From: Hymenochaete sp. R1
Lineage: Eukaryota > Basidiomycota > Agaricomycetes > Hymenochaetales > Hymenochaetaceae
Reading direction: 5' to 3'
NCBI GenBank assembly: GCA_019400425.1
Contig: JAFREE010000041.1
Span: forward strand, 111,584 to 175,583
DNA length: 64,000 bases
The notes below the pieces were generated by a model, which worked only from the letters and a program-made list of their open reading frames with translations, ran no database searches and was not told the origin of the DNA. The translations under genes were made by a program, and so were the position numbers. Shown piece by piece: positions 1 through 13,900 of the stretch (its first letter is position 1; the number at the start of each line of letters is the position of its first letter).

Positions 1-3000
1 ATACAACAAGCCAGACGGCCGTCCCTCCCACAAATTTTCGATCATGGCGTGCACAAGCGTGTGCCTAGCAACCGAAGAAGACGTCCGCGTTCTGCCGGAG
101 AGGAGGATGCGGAGAACGAACACGCGAAGGCACATCGTGGCGGAGGTGCCACTCCCTCGAGTAGCGGAGACGGAGACGGGAATAACGGTCTTGCTCAGAT
201 CGGCGCCGGCGCCGGCTCCACTCCTGTCTCCGTGAACATGAACATGACTACGGGCAACGTCAGTCCCGGATCTGCTCCCAGCGCAACTCGGAAGCTGAGT
301 AGCAAAATTTCACTGCGGAACCTGTTTCGAAGGGCGAATAATGACGTGGGTGGTGCGGGCGACATAGCTTCCGGCGCTGGTTCGAACCTGAGCTCGGGAG
401 CAGGATCTGCATCCACGTCGTATTCGGCGTCCTCGTCATCAGCACCGATATACAATCACAACCTGCTCATGCGCGGTTCACAGAGCCCGACTCCGCCTGC
501 GTCACCACTTTCGTCATCGTTTGCGCCGTCGCCCCTTCCTGTGCAGGGGAACGCGTACAGGTCGAGGGTGGGGAGCGAGAGTGCTGGGAGCGCGACGGCG
601 GGAACGGCTTCGTCAAAGCTGCAACAGCGGGACTCGGAAGATACTTGGGTTGAAGAAGGAGGAGATGGATTTGGATACGATGATCTGGGACCTGAACAGG
701 AAATGAACAGCGCGCCGATCAGTGCGCCTTCTCTATCATCGCGACCCAGCATTCTTAGGGGACACAACCGTTCAAATTCATCGCAATCGTCTGGAGGCGT
801 GTCTAACGCGGGGTCTGGATCTGGATCTGGACAGACGACGACAACACGCACGCTTCGATTTAATCACTCGTCGTCGTCGTCGTCAAGCTACTCAAATGCG
901 AGTTCGGGACCTAATTTACCATCTTCAATTTCGGCTATACGGCTTAGAGGAAGCCGGAGCGCGAGCTCTTTGAGGCATGAACACACGTACGAGTTCGATG
1001 AGGAAGAGGAGGAAGGTGAGGAGGAGGACTATGGTGAGAGCCTCCTGCCTGATTCGGCACCTCCGAATATCACGGCGTTTGACGATGAAGAACTCCGCGT
1101 AGGCGCCGATCATCACAATTCTGCTTCTGCCGCCGCCGCCGCCGCCGCCAACGTCCATCCCAAAGACGACCGCCGCACATCTCATTTTGATAATCGACAT
1201 CACCATGTTCACCAGCCACAGCCACAGCCACAACAGCAACGGGGGACGCCGCCCTCAAAGTCTGGACCAGGCTCTGGGAGACCGCGAGTCTCGTCCTTTG
1301 CGTCGACAGCGTCTTCGTCGCCGGGTGTCACGCCTGATGATAGCGATAGCAAGGCGCCCTATGTACATGCGGATTTCCCCTTTAGCATCGAGCACTCGCC
1401 GCTCTCGCCTCTGTCTGCGACGTCGGACTCGACTCAGCATACGCTCCCTGACGATAGCCACGAGTACTTGGGCGTGCACGTTATCGGACAAGAATCGCGC
1501 GCCGCCGCCGCTGCGGATAAGGATAAGGAGAACGCGTCCGAGTCACGTCTGCGAGGCGAGTCGTTCTCGAGCGTGGAGACGGATGCGAGTGCAGCGAGCA
1601 GGGCAAGTCGGCCTGAACCGAGAAGTCAGGCGTCATCCGACTACACGAGCATCACCACCCCGAGCCCAGGCGTCGTCCCTCGCAGAAACTCAGTCCTTGA
1701 GTCCGCAAACCCAGACCCGGACCCAGATGTCCAAGTCCAAGTCCAAGTCCAAATCAATACGTCGGAGTCGTACCTGACGCGATCGCCGTCGATATATCTC
1801 TCCGAGGTCGAAACGCCTGGGACGGAGGATATGATGCATCACCCCAATATGAACCACGACGGAACGGGCGTCGGAGTTGGAGTGTCGTCGCCCTCAAAAG
1901 CAGCGCTCGACCACTCCTTGAACGTCCGTGGTGTCTCGAACCTGGCAGAAGCAGAGGACCTGGTACGCCGAGCACAGCAAGCTATCCTCATGAGCGCCTC
2001 CGCACCAGCCGATAGCCCCGATAGCCCCGGCGCCTCGCTCTCCGCTCAGCTGGCAGCTTACGGCGAGGCGCTCGCGCTCGAGCGGCGCTTCATGCGGGGT
2101 GAGAAGCAGCGCTCGCAGTGGTCGAAGGGGTTCGACAGTGACGAGGACGAGGAACGGGGTGGGGAAACGGAACACGCGCACCCGCACGGGAAGGGGAAGA
2201 CGATGAAGCCGAGGCTGAACCAGAGCGCGAAGGAGGCGAGGGAGGCGCTCTGGCAGAAGAAGAGGGAGAGGCAGAGGGGGGTGACGACGGGTGCGATCGG
2301 GTCTGCTGCGGCTGCGGGTTCGAACGCGGGTGCGTCTGTGGGTGTGGGTGCGGCGTCGAATTTGGCGGGGTTGGGGCCTGGTGGAAGGAAGGGCATTGCG
2401 AAGAACGCGAGGTTGAAGAGGCCGCATACTTCTGAGGGGGCTACTCAGCCGTCATGGAAGGCGGATGGTCGCTTGCGTAAGGATCATTCACTTATTTGAT
2501 ATGAGTAGATATTGGGAACTGACGGTATGTGTTAATGTAGCCATGCAAAGCGTCGGAGTAGATAGTCCAGGAGGTAAACTTACTTCGAACGGTGTCCGAC
2601 AGAGTTCGAGCCAGGGGCAAGGGCAGGGACGGGCACATTCTCGCTCGACGTCTACGCCTCTCCATATTACGGTCACCCCTTCGGACGGGTCCTCGGCGTA
2701 CACTAACTTCAAACCTGACATACAAATCATCGAAACGAACGCAACGCCCATCGACGCACCGTTTCCTCTTGCGATGAGCTCAGGATCAGGATCAGGAAAC
2801 GGCGCGGCTGAATTGACGATCACGCCTCCACCCATCTCGTCGACGTCCTCGACGCGAACGACGCCTCAACAATCTCACGCGCGAACACAGTCACATTCGC
2901 GTTCGCGTTCGCGCTCCCCTTCGTCCCCTCCTACCATCCCCACCCAAGCACAAACACAAGCACGCTACACATTCGACGACGTCCGTCCCTCGACGCTTCC

Positions 3001-3460
3001 CTCCCGCTCGCGCACCCCAGACCCAGACTCCCCACACCTCTCAAGTGCAGACTTCGACCCGTACGCTTCCTTCGCCTTGGGACTCGGCAGCGGCAGCGGC
3101 GTCGGCGGCGATGGCAGCGGGGGTGGTCGTGGGGGCCCGAGACCCACCGTCGGCGTCCCGCTCACGCGCGTCGCGACCGCCCCGATCCAGGACTCGAGCG
3201 GGCTCGCGTACGGGAACGCGGGGAGGCATGGGTGGTTGAAGCCGACGTCGGCAAGGAAGTTGGTGCGGATGGGGTTTCCGCTGGAGTCGTCGGGCCAGTT
3301 TGGGGCGGGTGCGGGTGGTGGGGGTGCCAGCGTTAACGTTGGCGTGGGTGGGAGTTCTGCGGGGGTGGGGATGGGGATGGGTGGGGAGAATAGGTCGCCG
3401 AGTAGGGCGAGGTTTGAGGGGATACGGAGTTTTGTGAGGGGGTTGAAGAGTAAGGCGTGA
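1..3460 (+). CDS. Large Ser-rich disordered protein, 5' end outside window
   Basis: I do not recognise this protein. The reading frame is open from base 1, so the start lies outside the window and the visible part is about 1131 residues. It has two exons, 1-2476 and 2541-3460; the 64-base intron (GTAAGG...TAG) joins the two frames exactly. The sequence is dominated by Ser, Gly, Ala, Pro and acidic runs, with short basic patches (LSSKISLRNLFRR near the start, KKRERQR before the intron). One less biased, probably helical stretch (NLAEAEDLVRRAQQAILM ... ALALERRFMRGEKQRSQWSKGF) lies at about 2.0-2.1 kb. The C-terminus ends in FEGIRSFVRGLKSKA. No catalytic motif, signal peptide or membrane segment is visible. 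The reading frame is secure; the function is unknown and could be scaffold-like or regulatory. Confidence 0.8.
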
Positions 3461-4936
3461 GTGGGAGTTCGGTGGTATGGTGTGGTACGGCGATGTATCA
3501 TTCAGTAGCGAGTGATTCGCCCTGTAAGAGGGTGCTCAAAAGGCCACCGTCGTCGTTGTTGGGGGTTCGGCATGACGCATGAGCCGTCTGAATGTACGGT
3601 GTATAAGCTCTACTGCTCTACTTCGAATACGCTTCGTTCTCACATTGTCGTTGTCGTTGTCGTTGTCGTTCTCCCTTTCTTTTCTTTTCGTTATTCTGTT
3701 CTTCCTTCTCACATCATCCGTTCCTCTCATGCACTGGCATCACCACCACCACTCACTCACTCACTCACTCCCACTTCCCTTCATCTTTTTTCCCTTCTCT
3801 TTTTCTTTTCTTTATGTCTTTATTTCCTCATTTCTTTTTTCTTTTTTCAACACCTCGGATAGGCTCTACAACATTCGACGTTCCTTTGTACACATTCGCG
3901 CCCACGGGTGTGCTTTTCTTGATTTTATGATTTTTTTTCTCGTGTTCTGTTCTGTCCTGTCCTGTTCTCACTCTCACTCCTGATCCGAACCCAATGTACC
4001 CCACCCCCACGTCCCCCAACGATGTACTCATTCACTTTCAAATACTCAAATATTCAAAAAGTGTTGTCCCGTCCTCTCACCCTCTCTGTCTCTCCCGCTC
4101 TTAGTCTCTATTTGTGTTCTGTTTTGTTCTGTTCTGTTTTTTTACGACCGTGACGTTTACGGCTCAGAAGTGAACAAAGTCGAATGTATGTCTTTTTTTT
4201 CATTTTTAAGTCTGGTGTTTGTACTGTTTATTCAAGTTGGGAGTGGAGTTGTGATACTTTGATACTTTGATACTTTGATCCTTTGATCCTTTGAGTTTGA
4301 GATGTTCAATGGGGATGGTTCATCGGGAGGGGGGCGATGAAACCATGTATTCATTTGAGGGATGGGATGCAAAATGCGTACTATGATGACTATGAGTGAG
4401 CGGGTGGTACTGGAACGAGACTAGTACTGGGAGTTGAGTTCTGAGTTGAGGGCCGGGCTGAACGCGTCAAGCTAGGTATAGCCGAGCCGAGCCGAGCGCC
4501 GAGCCTTCGAAGTGACATTCGCTTTTTTCTCACTGGCACTCTCTGTACGTCGGAGAGCTTTCATAAAATGTTTTCAACATCATCAGCATCTATCTCTATT
4601 ATCGAAGAAACAGGTTACGAGACGCGCAGGATCTGGAAACTTGCCAAAAGGACTGTGTTCTTGTCTGTGCCTATGCTTATGCCTATGCCTATGGTGTCAC
4701 CTCTCAGGCTAGCCAACGCCTTCAAGGATCGAGCGCTCCGCGCATCCCGCATCTTTATCCCTTCATCAACTTAAAGGAAAACCTTCTCTGAATCAAGTCT
4801 TGCACCAATTTGAATTTGGCTGAGAAACAGATGGGAAAACACGAGACGAGGACAGCCATGGACTGCGTCATTTACACATTGTTCACGATAGACGCTCGTT
4901 TGTGTGTCCTAGCACCTACCTTGCACCCTTACCACC
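3461..4936. other. Intergenic: 3' flank of Ser-rich gene and NLR promoter
   Basis: There is no supportable gene. The left half is pyrimidine-rich with GTT/GTC runs near 3645-3670 and long T/C stretches, typical of a fungal 3' flank. A short tandem of gatacttt-like units lies near 4255-4290. The stretch from about 4500 to 4936 precedes the NLR start. Its small open frames have biased, unconvincing translations. Confidence 0.6.
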
Positions 4937-7900
4937 ATGAGCGGCGTAGAGGTAGAGGAGCACTTTGTCGAAAATCCACGGTGAGTTTGAGTTTTCTAAC
5001 TCTTCTCGTGAGAAATGAAGTGTCGTATCTGACCTCGCCCAGCTTTATCGAGATAACTCAGGTTTCGGTCGAGTCTCGTCAGCGTCCGTCCAAGTTTCGC
5101 GTCGTCCTGCAGCATCATACGGGCGTCAAAGAGATTGTCGAGAGTACCGCGAAAGCCGAAGACGCAACACTTGATCTGCACACGTACGCAAAGAAAGCTC
5201 GGGCTCCTTGAGCCCAGATTATAATTATGATCGATTGATCTACCGGCAGTTTCGTGGATGTGCAGGCACCTGCGAGTATCGAGGTCTTCCGCCTGGCTTC
5301 TGCTTTACGTCCGAAAGCGGTGTTCTCGACTGCACTGGCGATTACGGAAGACGATGCTGGATGGGTCGAAGTAGACGTGCCTGAAAGTTCGCTCACAATC
5401 CACATTTTCTATGACGTTGTCCTTATGGGGTTGCGCAGAGAATGGCATGGTTGTTAAGATCAAACTTGGTGGACGGAGATCAGTATGCACGAGACTCGAT
5501 TCTCACCAAGGATATGATGGCAGTACTCATTATGCATATCGTAGGGAACGTATGTGGCTAGATTTCGCCTCAGTCAAGCAGTTGCAGCGCTTGACACTAA
5601 GGAGCCTATGATGCAATGGCTCGAGACGGGAACGAAGTGGTTGAAGCTGCTGTTGGATATTGGTGCAGGAGTGTCTGAGGTATGATGTTTCTATTCCAGG
5701 CTTCTATTCGTATCTGACGCCGCTCGCAGCTGAAGGTAGAGGCAAAAGTCGCTGCTTCCATTACACGCACAATTTTCAACGTAAGCGTCTACTTGATGTC
5801 GGAAAACGCATTTCCTTGACTTCAGCCAGCGGATCGAAAGCATCCCGGTGGTCTTTGACCGGCTGCGTAAAGACATTCTTCGGCTTACAGACCATATGGA
5901 TATTATCGTGGAAGCAGGGAAAAACTTCAAGACAGAACCCGTTCAAGTTGCCTTGAATAAGTGGATAGAACTTGTCATCAAAGCAGCAGGGAAACTCACT
6001 GAACATTACTCTCGATCGAGAAGAAGTAAGCCGGACTTCTGAACGTGACTGGATCCGCACTCATACTTATACATTCAGTGGTATTAACTAAGGACTTTCT
6101 CTCGTTAAGAAATGATCAAGTGGATGAATTAGTAACGGAAATCAAAGAACACAAGGAAGCAATGCGTGACGCATTTCTTACGGAGATCCAAGGAGGCGTA
6201 ACAAAAGGCAGCGACGCTCTGGGCGTAATGCACCTGCACCAGGAAGAGGAACGCGACAGCAAGAGTCTTCTGACAATCCTTCCGCCAAAGGAAAGTCTAT
6301 TTTCTGGGAAGCCGTATTGTCTTGATGGTACACGCCAGACAGTGCTAGACATTATCCATCAATGGTCCAACGATACCTCAAGAATGTCAAAGCTCTTGTG
6401 GCTTTATGGTGTCGCCGGATGTGGCAAGAGCACGGTAGCTGCTTCAGCATCTCGGATGTTCGGGGACGACCTCGCAGGCTCATTCTTTTGCAAACGGGAC
6501 AAGGAGGCGCGGAGAGATCCTGTTCACTTGATGCGATCCATCGCTTTCCATTTGGCCCAAAAGAGTGCAACATACAGCAAGGCACTCCTGAATGCGCTGC
6601 AGAAACCTGATATCTTCGTCAATGAAGATTTAGACACTCAATTTGAGCGTCTTTTGAAGAAACCTTTGCAGGAGAGCGGAGGTTTGGCTTCTTCGCCTTC
6701 TATCTTTGTAATCGACGCGTTGGATGAGTGCAAAGAGCACGAGAAGGTGTCGAAACTCCTTTCGGAACTGGTCCATCTCGCTCCCTGGGTTTCGTTTTTC
6801 GTCACGAGTCGCGACCTTCCAGGCATCCGGGGGAATCTTACGAAACTCGGAGAGCAGATGGTGGAACACAACCTTTTTGATCATGATGCCATGGATGACA
6901 TTCGAATTTATATAGACTATCAACTCTCAGAAGATGGGCTACTAGCGGATCTCCAGCCCTTCATTACCAGGGAAATGGTCGACAAACTGGTTTTCAAGTC
7001 TCAAGGTCTTTTTATTTGGATGTATACGATCGTCGAATTCATGGTCAAAGTGGAAGTTGGGAAATTAGAAGTGCTGGAAGACATTCTCGTCTCCAAAACT
7101 TCTCTCGAAGCGGAAGGAGCTTTGGACAGCCTTTACCGAATCGTCCTCGAGAATGCCTCTGGATCGACGAAAACTGGCAAGGATGTCGTCCGTTTTATCA
7201 TTGGATTCATCCTCATCACATCATCCAACTCGCCCCTGACAGCTTCTGCCCTTCACGCCTTTCTTCCTTCGTCGCTCTCAGTGCTCGAAACAGAATTCCT
7301 CACTATTTTCAACAAGTTATTACCGGTGCTGGCCGTCGGAAAAGACGGTCTCGCTCGTGCTTATCACATGACATTCCTCGACTACTCTTCAAGGGAAGCT
7401 CGTTGTGGTGATTTCTTCATGGATTCATCGGAGCTCCATGCAGTCGTGGCTACGGGTTGCCTCGAAATCATGGAGAAAGGAACTCGAGACGTTAAACGTC
7501 GGAGGGTCAGATCATCTGGCCTGAAATTCAATTTGTGTGCACTCGAAACGTCTGGCGTCCTCAATAGCCAAGTATCGGACCTCGAGAAACGCATTGCAGA
7601 AAACATATCTGCAGAACTCTGTTACAGCTGCAAGCACTGGATGGGTCATCTTCAATCAGGATATATTGCTTCACATACGACGGAGATGCTTCATCGACTT
7701 CTGCCAACGCCTTTCTCTTTATATTGGCTTGAAGTACTAAGCCTTTTAGGCTATTTGCATGATGCAAGGAAGAGCATAATAAAGTTGACTTCTAGTCAAA
7801 GTGTATGTGTTCTAAGCTTTTCCTTCAGAAATAACAATGACAATAATCTACTAGATACTCGTCGATGAGACAGTCGCTATCATACTTTATGAGCTAAGAT

Positions 7901-10137
7901 CGTTTTTAGATCGATGCTCTTACCCCATCTCTTTTAGCACCCCTCATTTATACGTATCGGCATTGGCATGGCTTCCAAGAACGTCGTATCTTTGGCAAGC
8001 ATGGAAGTTCCATTTCGCTCCGTCGGATGTCTTATCGCCTCCCGTCGATCGATTCTCCCCGATTGTGCTTGAGCTTTTATCCCCAGCTCCTCGATTTGCA
8101 GGGGTTTCCATCCCTCAGGATGGGAGGCATGCTGTTACAGCAAGACGAAGTGGCCTCATTCAGTTATGGGACTTGCAGACAGGCGCGCGTACTTGTGACA
8201 TCGACACTTCGCACCATAAGCACTTTTGGTTAACTACACTTGCAATTTCCTCTGATGGAAGCATTATTGCTTCAGGATCGGAACTCACCAATGAAGTTTA
8301 TCTTTGGAGTGTTGAGACACAAAATTTTCTTGTCGATAAACTGTATGGCCATAGCGACGGCGTTCACTTTCTCACCTTTGCGCCGTGCGGACTTATATTA
8401 GCATCTGCGTCCTATGATTGTACCATTAGATTATGGGACATGCTCACACGTACCTGCACGGGAGTACTCGAAGGCCACCTCGATACCATTCAGTGTCTGA
8501 CATTCTCTCCTGACGGCACTAACATTGCATCAGCTTCGGAGGATGGAACAATTCGAATCTGGAATTGTAAAAGTGACAAACAAGTGGGAGATGCTTTCAT
8601 CGGTCATCAGGACATCGTTTCATCCGTTTCTTACTTTCCGGATGCCTTTCGACTTGTCTCCGGTTCGTACGACTCAACGGTGCGAGTTTGGGACGCGAAA
8701 CTTGGCCGACAGATAGGAGAGTCAGTGATCACCGGATCACCTGTCTATGCGATAGCAGTGTCTCCGGATGGCAAACAATTTATTTCAGGAGGTGAAGAGT
8801 CAATCTGCATCTGGGATACTTCGTCGTTTACTCTGGTATCACGGTACGCTTTGAAATCGTTTCAAGTGGTGTTCTCCTCGGATGGCACCAGGATCATTTC
8901 CAGGGGCAGGCTTGCAATAACACTACTGGACATCCATCGAGAGTTGGCAGCATTTTCACCATGTGCTGGACACTCGAAGTCAATACTGTGTATGTGGGCA
9001 TCACCAGACGGTTCTCGATTCACGTCCATATCCAAAGACGGCATTGTGCAGATTTGGGACCTTGAAAGTGGAGCACAAATAGGTGACATTAAACTGGCTA
9101 ATTTGACTCCGCTCGGGATTTCGTTTGCCGCCTTTTCTCCCGATGGGAACTTCATCGCAACTGGGAATAGTTCGGGCCGCTTGCAAATTCAGTACGCAGC
9201 AAACGGTGAACTGCTACATGGTCCACTTTCAGGGCATAGCGAAGAAATTACGTTTGGTGCCTTCTCACGCGATGGGACCAAATTGGTGACTGGAGACACA
9301 AATGCCACATTACGGATCTGGGACAGCATGACTGGTATCTGCATATGTGGACCACTTCAAGGGAATCGGAGGAGATCACTTTCGGCGGCTGCTTTCTCTT
9401 CGGACGGAAAGTGGATTGCATGGGGGGAAGGCGGCCAGATACGGCTGTATGACGCTCTCACAGGCAATGAAATAGGAAAATGCACTTCGAGGAGCTTCAC
9501 GAGTCTCACCTTCTCCCCGTGTGCTCCTATTCTTGCAGCTGGAGTTTTAGACGGGCCTCCTCACTTGTGGCTTATAGAACAAACCGGTCGCATGAAACCA
9601 CTTTGGGAACCAACCAAGGCAGAGCAAGTGCATTTCTACGAAGCAACCGAGTCGTCTTTGATTTTCTCGCCTGACAGCAGATATATCTTCTCGGGGTCAT
9701 GCAATGGCATTGCGCGAGCGGGAGACCTTGTTGCTGGAAAGGTGAGATCCTGGGAAGGACATGATAGTGCCATAAGTAGCCTTGCTTTATCTTCACCGGA
9801 TGGATCCCGACTTGTGTCCGGCGATACCAGCGGTGTTATTCGAGTTTGGAACACCAGATTTATCTTAAGCTTCTGTGAACCTGAGCTGAACTCGTGCGGA
9901 TGCGAAGTTATCGGGCCTGAAAAGGTTCCCATTCTTATTCACGACGGAGGATGGATAAAATCTGAAGGAGGCGAGCTCTTATTCTGGGTCCCAACGCAGT
10001 ATCGAAGCGCGGTCCTAGATACATCCCTGATTTGTATTTCGCGAAGGAACGAGGATCAGGTTATTCGAATCGATTGGGACAAGCTGTGTCATGGAAGCGA
10101 ATGGACCAGAATCAGGACTGTAGAGACGGAACTGTGA
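4937..10137 (+). CDS. NLR-type STAND protein: C2-like, NACHT, WD40
   Basis: Predicted about 1582 residues in nine exons: 4937-4980, 5043-5183, 5250-5370, 5439-5549, 5602-5679, 5730-5780, 5830-6025, 6079-7802 and 7855-10137. The start ACCACCATGAG is a good context. Residues ~15-105 have alternating beta-strand patterns resembling the C2-like N-termini of agaricomycete NLRs (inference). A helical linker follows. The NACHT domain has Walker A GVAGCGKST at ~358, Walker B FVIDALDECK at ~457 and the sensor-like FFVTSRDLPG. Residues ~860-1500 hold about ten or more WD40 repeats (IRLWD, IRIWN, VRVWD, LRIWD). In this family NACHT hydrolyses or binds nucleotide and drives oligomerisation, WD40 senses a ligand, and the N-terminus is the effector; roles include non-self recognition and programmed cell death. 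The donor of intron 3 is ambiguous (5371 or 5377; both keep frame). All other junctions agree in phase. Confidence 0.88.
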
Positions 10138-10945
10138 TTGTTTATAAACTTCCCATTTGTCTCATCACAACTTCAACTTCATGCCATTTCCCTATACTCC
10201 AGAATACAGTCCCTTCTTCGTCATGTCATCCTTTCGGATCCGTTAATTCCTTTGTTTTTCCTCCACTTTACCATTCTCGGCATGACTACCTCTTGCTTTT
10301 GTCGTGCATTGGAACTTTATTAAGAAACTATCCATCGTAGAACTCAGTTTCTGATATGTTCATACACATATGCATTTGCTCAATCCATCTTTTCACTACG
10401 GTTTCTTTACGATGTTGCAGAAGCCCCTTCAACATTCAAAAGTACAGCGAAACCTGGGAAACGTGTACAATTACATGCAGCGAACGCGCGGAAAGTTGCA
10501 GATAAGACAGACATACGGAGAGGCAGACACAAAAAGATAAAAGAAGTGAAAGACGAGAACGAAGAGAAAGAGGGGAGGAAGGGTAGAAAACAAGCGACAA
10601 GAAACATCATGAAAAAGGAGAACCATAACGAGAAATAATGCTTTGAGTGGAATGTGGAATTAGACACGCAAAATCGAAGAGAAGAGAAAGGAAGGAAGCA
10701 TGAACAGGCAAAGTACGAGAGTCCGAAAGAAGGAAGTATAAGAGTATAGACGGAGGGGGGAGGGAGAAGGGATGGTTGGCCGGGAGCACGCGTTGACACA
10801 CCTCGTAAACATAAAAGCATACTTTTCGTTGCCACCGTACATTCAAACATCCCCGGTATCCATCCCCTTTTTTTTGTTAAGTTTCGAATCGTCGAACAAG
10901 GCTTATCGCTATTCGCCCGTCAGCTTAATGCCCGGACACATCCTT
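10138..10945. other. Convergent 3' intergenic region (NLR / Def1)
   Basis: These 808 bases lie between two convergent stop codons and presumably carry both 3' UTRs. The left half is T-rich on the plus strand and the right half is A/G-rich, i.e. T-rich on the minus strand, consistent with two facing transcript ends. No gene is supported; the open frames here are low-complexity. Confidence 0.6.
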
Positions 10946-13900
10946 TTACGCGCTACCCCAATACTGCCCGTTCTGCCTTCCCTGGTAATTGAACCCATAA
11001 TCGGCAGCACCACTCTGCGGGTACCCTTGGCTCTGCTGCTGGGCAGCAGCGGCTGCCGCCGCCGCCTGCTGAGCTCCAGGAGGCCCACCCACGCCCGGGT
11101 TACCTGAGAATCGTCCAGCACCATACCCGCTCGCAGTAGCATACAATCCCTGAGCTCCCCCTGGTTGCACACCCACGCCCGGTCGACCGGCTTGGCCTAG
11201 TGCAGCAGCTTGAGCGGCAACACCTGTGATAGACCCGCCACCCACACCACCTGCGCTGCCGGGCCCGCCCCCGCCAATGTCCTTCGCACCGACACCCTGA
11301 CCGTAGGGTTTGTACGAGTTCTCGGGAGAGGAGGCTCCTGCTGTGCCTGCACGTTGGCCGAGAGCAGCGTGTGTGCCCGGTGAGCTGGATTGCATGAAAC
11401 TTTGGATACCCTGCGTGCCTCCGTATAGCTGTTTACCGTATTCGTTTCCGGGCATGGCACTCGCACTGTGGCTTTGGCTGAGCTGGCCATGTTGACCGTA
11501 TCCGTCGTCATACGCTGAGTGCTGTTGCTGGCCGTACATGTTCTGGCCGTAAGGGAGCGATTGAGGCGCACTGGGTCCTTTTGCATTCGCAGGGGACGCT
11601 GACGACGGGTTTGACGGTTGGTAGAGTGGCTGCTGGGGCTGGAACCTCCCTCCGTACTGACCGAGTCCGCCGTACTGACTGTACGGAGACCCGTAAAACT
11701 GGCTCGTTTGATAGTGCGGCGGGCCATAATAGTATGGCACAGGCGCGTAGCCTTGCTGGGGTTGACCTGTAGTGGGTGCCTGAGGCTGAGCATTTGTTTG
11801 GGGCTGTTGAGGATGTTGCTGCTGACCGGTTTGTGAATTGGATTGAGGGAGGACGGAGGTGACCTGGGATGCCTGTTGCGCGTTTTGGAGGTTCTTTGTG
11901 AGATCTTCGTGGGAGAGTGCATTCCGGCCGAAGCTCGATTGCTGACCGTACGAGTCGTAGTATCCCTAGCATTGCTATCAGTCCAAACATCCCAACCAAT
12001 TGCGGGATGTTAACTTACACGCTGACTCTCGCCGTAGCCTCCGAATTGATCGGATCCGAAGCCACTGAGGTGTGATGCCTGCGACTGATACCCAAGTTGT
12101 TGACTCAAAGGAGCAAAAGAACCATAAGGACCTTCTTGGGTCTGAGCAGAAGGGGGAGTCTGAGCATGATGGAAATTCTGCTCTGGCTGACGGAAGTACG
12201 AGCCATGACTTCCCAGTCCTTGGTGCAATGCCGATTGCTGCTGCTGCTGCTGTTGATGTTGCTGCTGTTGTGGTTGCTGGTGTTGTTGCTGAGTTTGATG
12301 CTGAGTTTGCTGTGAGTGTACGTGGGAGGGAGAAGGTTGGCTCGCCGGCTGGTCGAGGTGGGAAGGGAAGTGTGAGAACTGTTGCTGTAGCTGAGATTGT
12401 TGCGGAATTTGACTCTGAGTAGGCACTTGAGGTTGTGGTGTATGCGACGCTTGCTGCTGTTGCTGTTGAGCCAAATGTTGTTGGTACGGGGATGCAGAAG
12501 TTTGGGAGGATGGCGTGGGTTGAGCGGCAGAGAAGGACGTAAGAGGAGTCGAAGCCGTGGTTGAGGTGGCAGTCTGTGAGATGACCGAGGGCGCCGTAGG
12601 TTGAGCGGACAATAAGGAAGGAGGTTGGTGCAAGGCAGATACTTGTGCTTGGGGTTGGTGCTGAGGGAGAATTTGCTGGAAGGGGCTTTGGTTGGAAGTA
12701 ATGGTGGGCTGAGAAGCAATGATCGGGGCAGGCGCTGCGGGCTGAGGCGCTGGAGAAGATTCGATAATCGGCTTTTGCTGCACGATCGGAGCTTCTTTTT
12801 CAGGAGAGGGAATCTCAAATTGTTCTGACTGTGAGACAGATTCCTGAGCAACAGATGCAGACTCCGATCTGCACAATTATGTGAATAACAAATTGCACCA
12901 AACTGAAATAGAACTCACGCTTCCTCGTCGCCTCCCAAACCGACACTTCCGAATTGCATACCTAGCTTCTCGACTGAAGAGCCGAACTGGGATGGCATGA
13001 CCACAGCCTGGTCGGTGGTCTTGAATCGGTTACCCGCGCGCGAGTTGAGCGACCGCGCATAGCTAACTGGTGTCGAAGGTTTGTGCGGAGGGGTGATAGC
13101 AGCATCTGCCACTTTTACACTTGCTGGAACGGCCGTAGGTGCCTTGACAGCCGGTACCTCGGGTTCTTGTACTTGAATTTCCTCCGGTACATGGACAGGT
13201 TCTTCTGGTACTTGTTCAGGTTCGGCTTCCTCTGTTTCTACTGGAGGAGCACTCCACACGTCTGATACAGTTTGCGCTTGAGAGGCCTGGGGTTCATCAT
13301 CCCATGTCGGCGCTTGTTGGGTCGTTGGGTCTTCCCACCCTTGCGGCTCGGTCTCGGGCTCTTGTTGAGGTTCCGGGACGGCAGTAACGGGCTCTGGAGG
13401 CGGCTGAACGACAGGAGGGGGCGGCGCGACAACGGGAGCTGGCTTCGGTTTCTCCTGAGGTCTAATAATATTGAGTGGTGTTAGAATATGACGCGTACAA
13501 ATTTACCCGCCAGATCGGACGTACTTGGCAATCTGAGCCCATGATTTCATAGGCGCCGCTGGGACCTTAGAGCCCGCCTTTGCGGGAAGAGGTGAAAGCG
13601 ACGGTGCTACAGGCTTCTCCGCATGAAATCCGTTTGTGTGCGGCTTGGATGTTGCATCGGTAGTAGTATCCTTTGCAGCAGACGCGTCGGGCTTTGAAGA
13701 CGCGTCACCGGCAACCTCGCCCCATGCAGCCTGTTCGTTGTCCCCATTGACATTACCCCAGTCGCTCGTCGATACTGTAGGCGGCTCGACCGTCGGTGCT
13801 ACATTGTCCCAAGCGCTTGGGGTCTGCTGGGGCGCAGGAGGACGTCCGGCCGAGTCTCTGTGACCACCTCGGCCAGTGCCTCGTGCACCCCCTCGCGCTC

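Noticed and set aside
3512..4031. Open frames rich in Phe/Ser/Leu and antisense Arg/Asp
   Set aside because: They are translations of simple T/C-rich sequence in the 3' flank of the Ser-rich gene.
4512..4774. Small frames with Cys-Leu or Met-Pro repeats
   Set aside because: They arise from a short tandem repeat (tatgcctatgcc-like) and have no splice link to the NLR gene.
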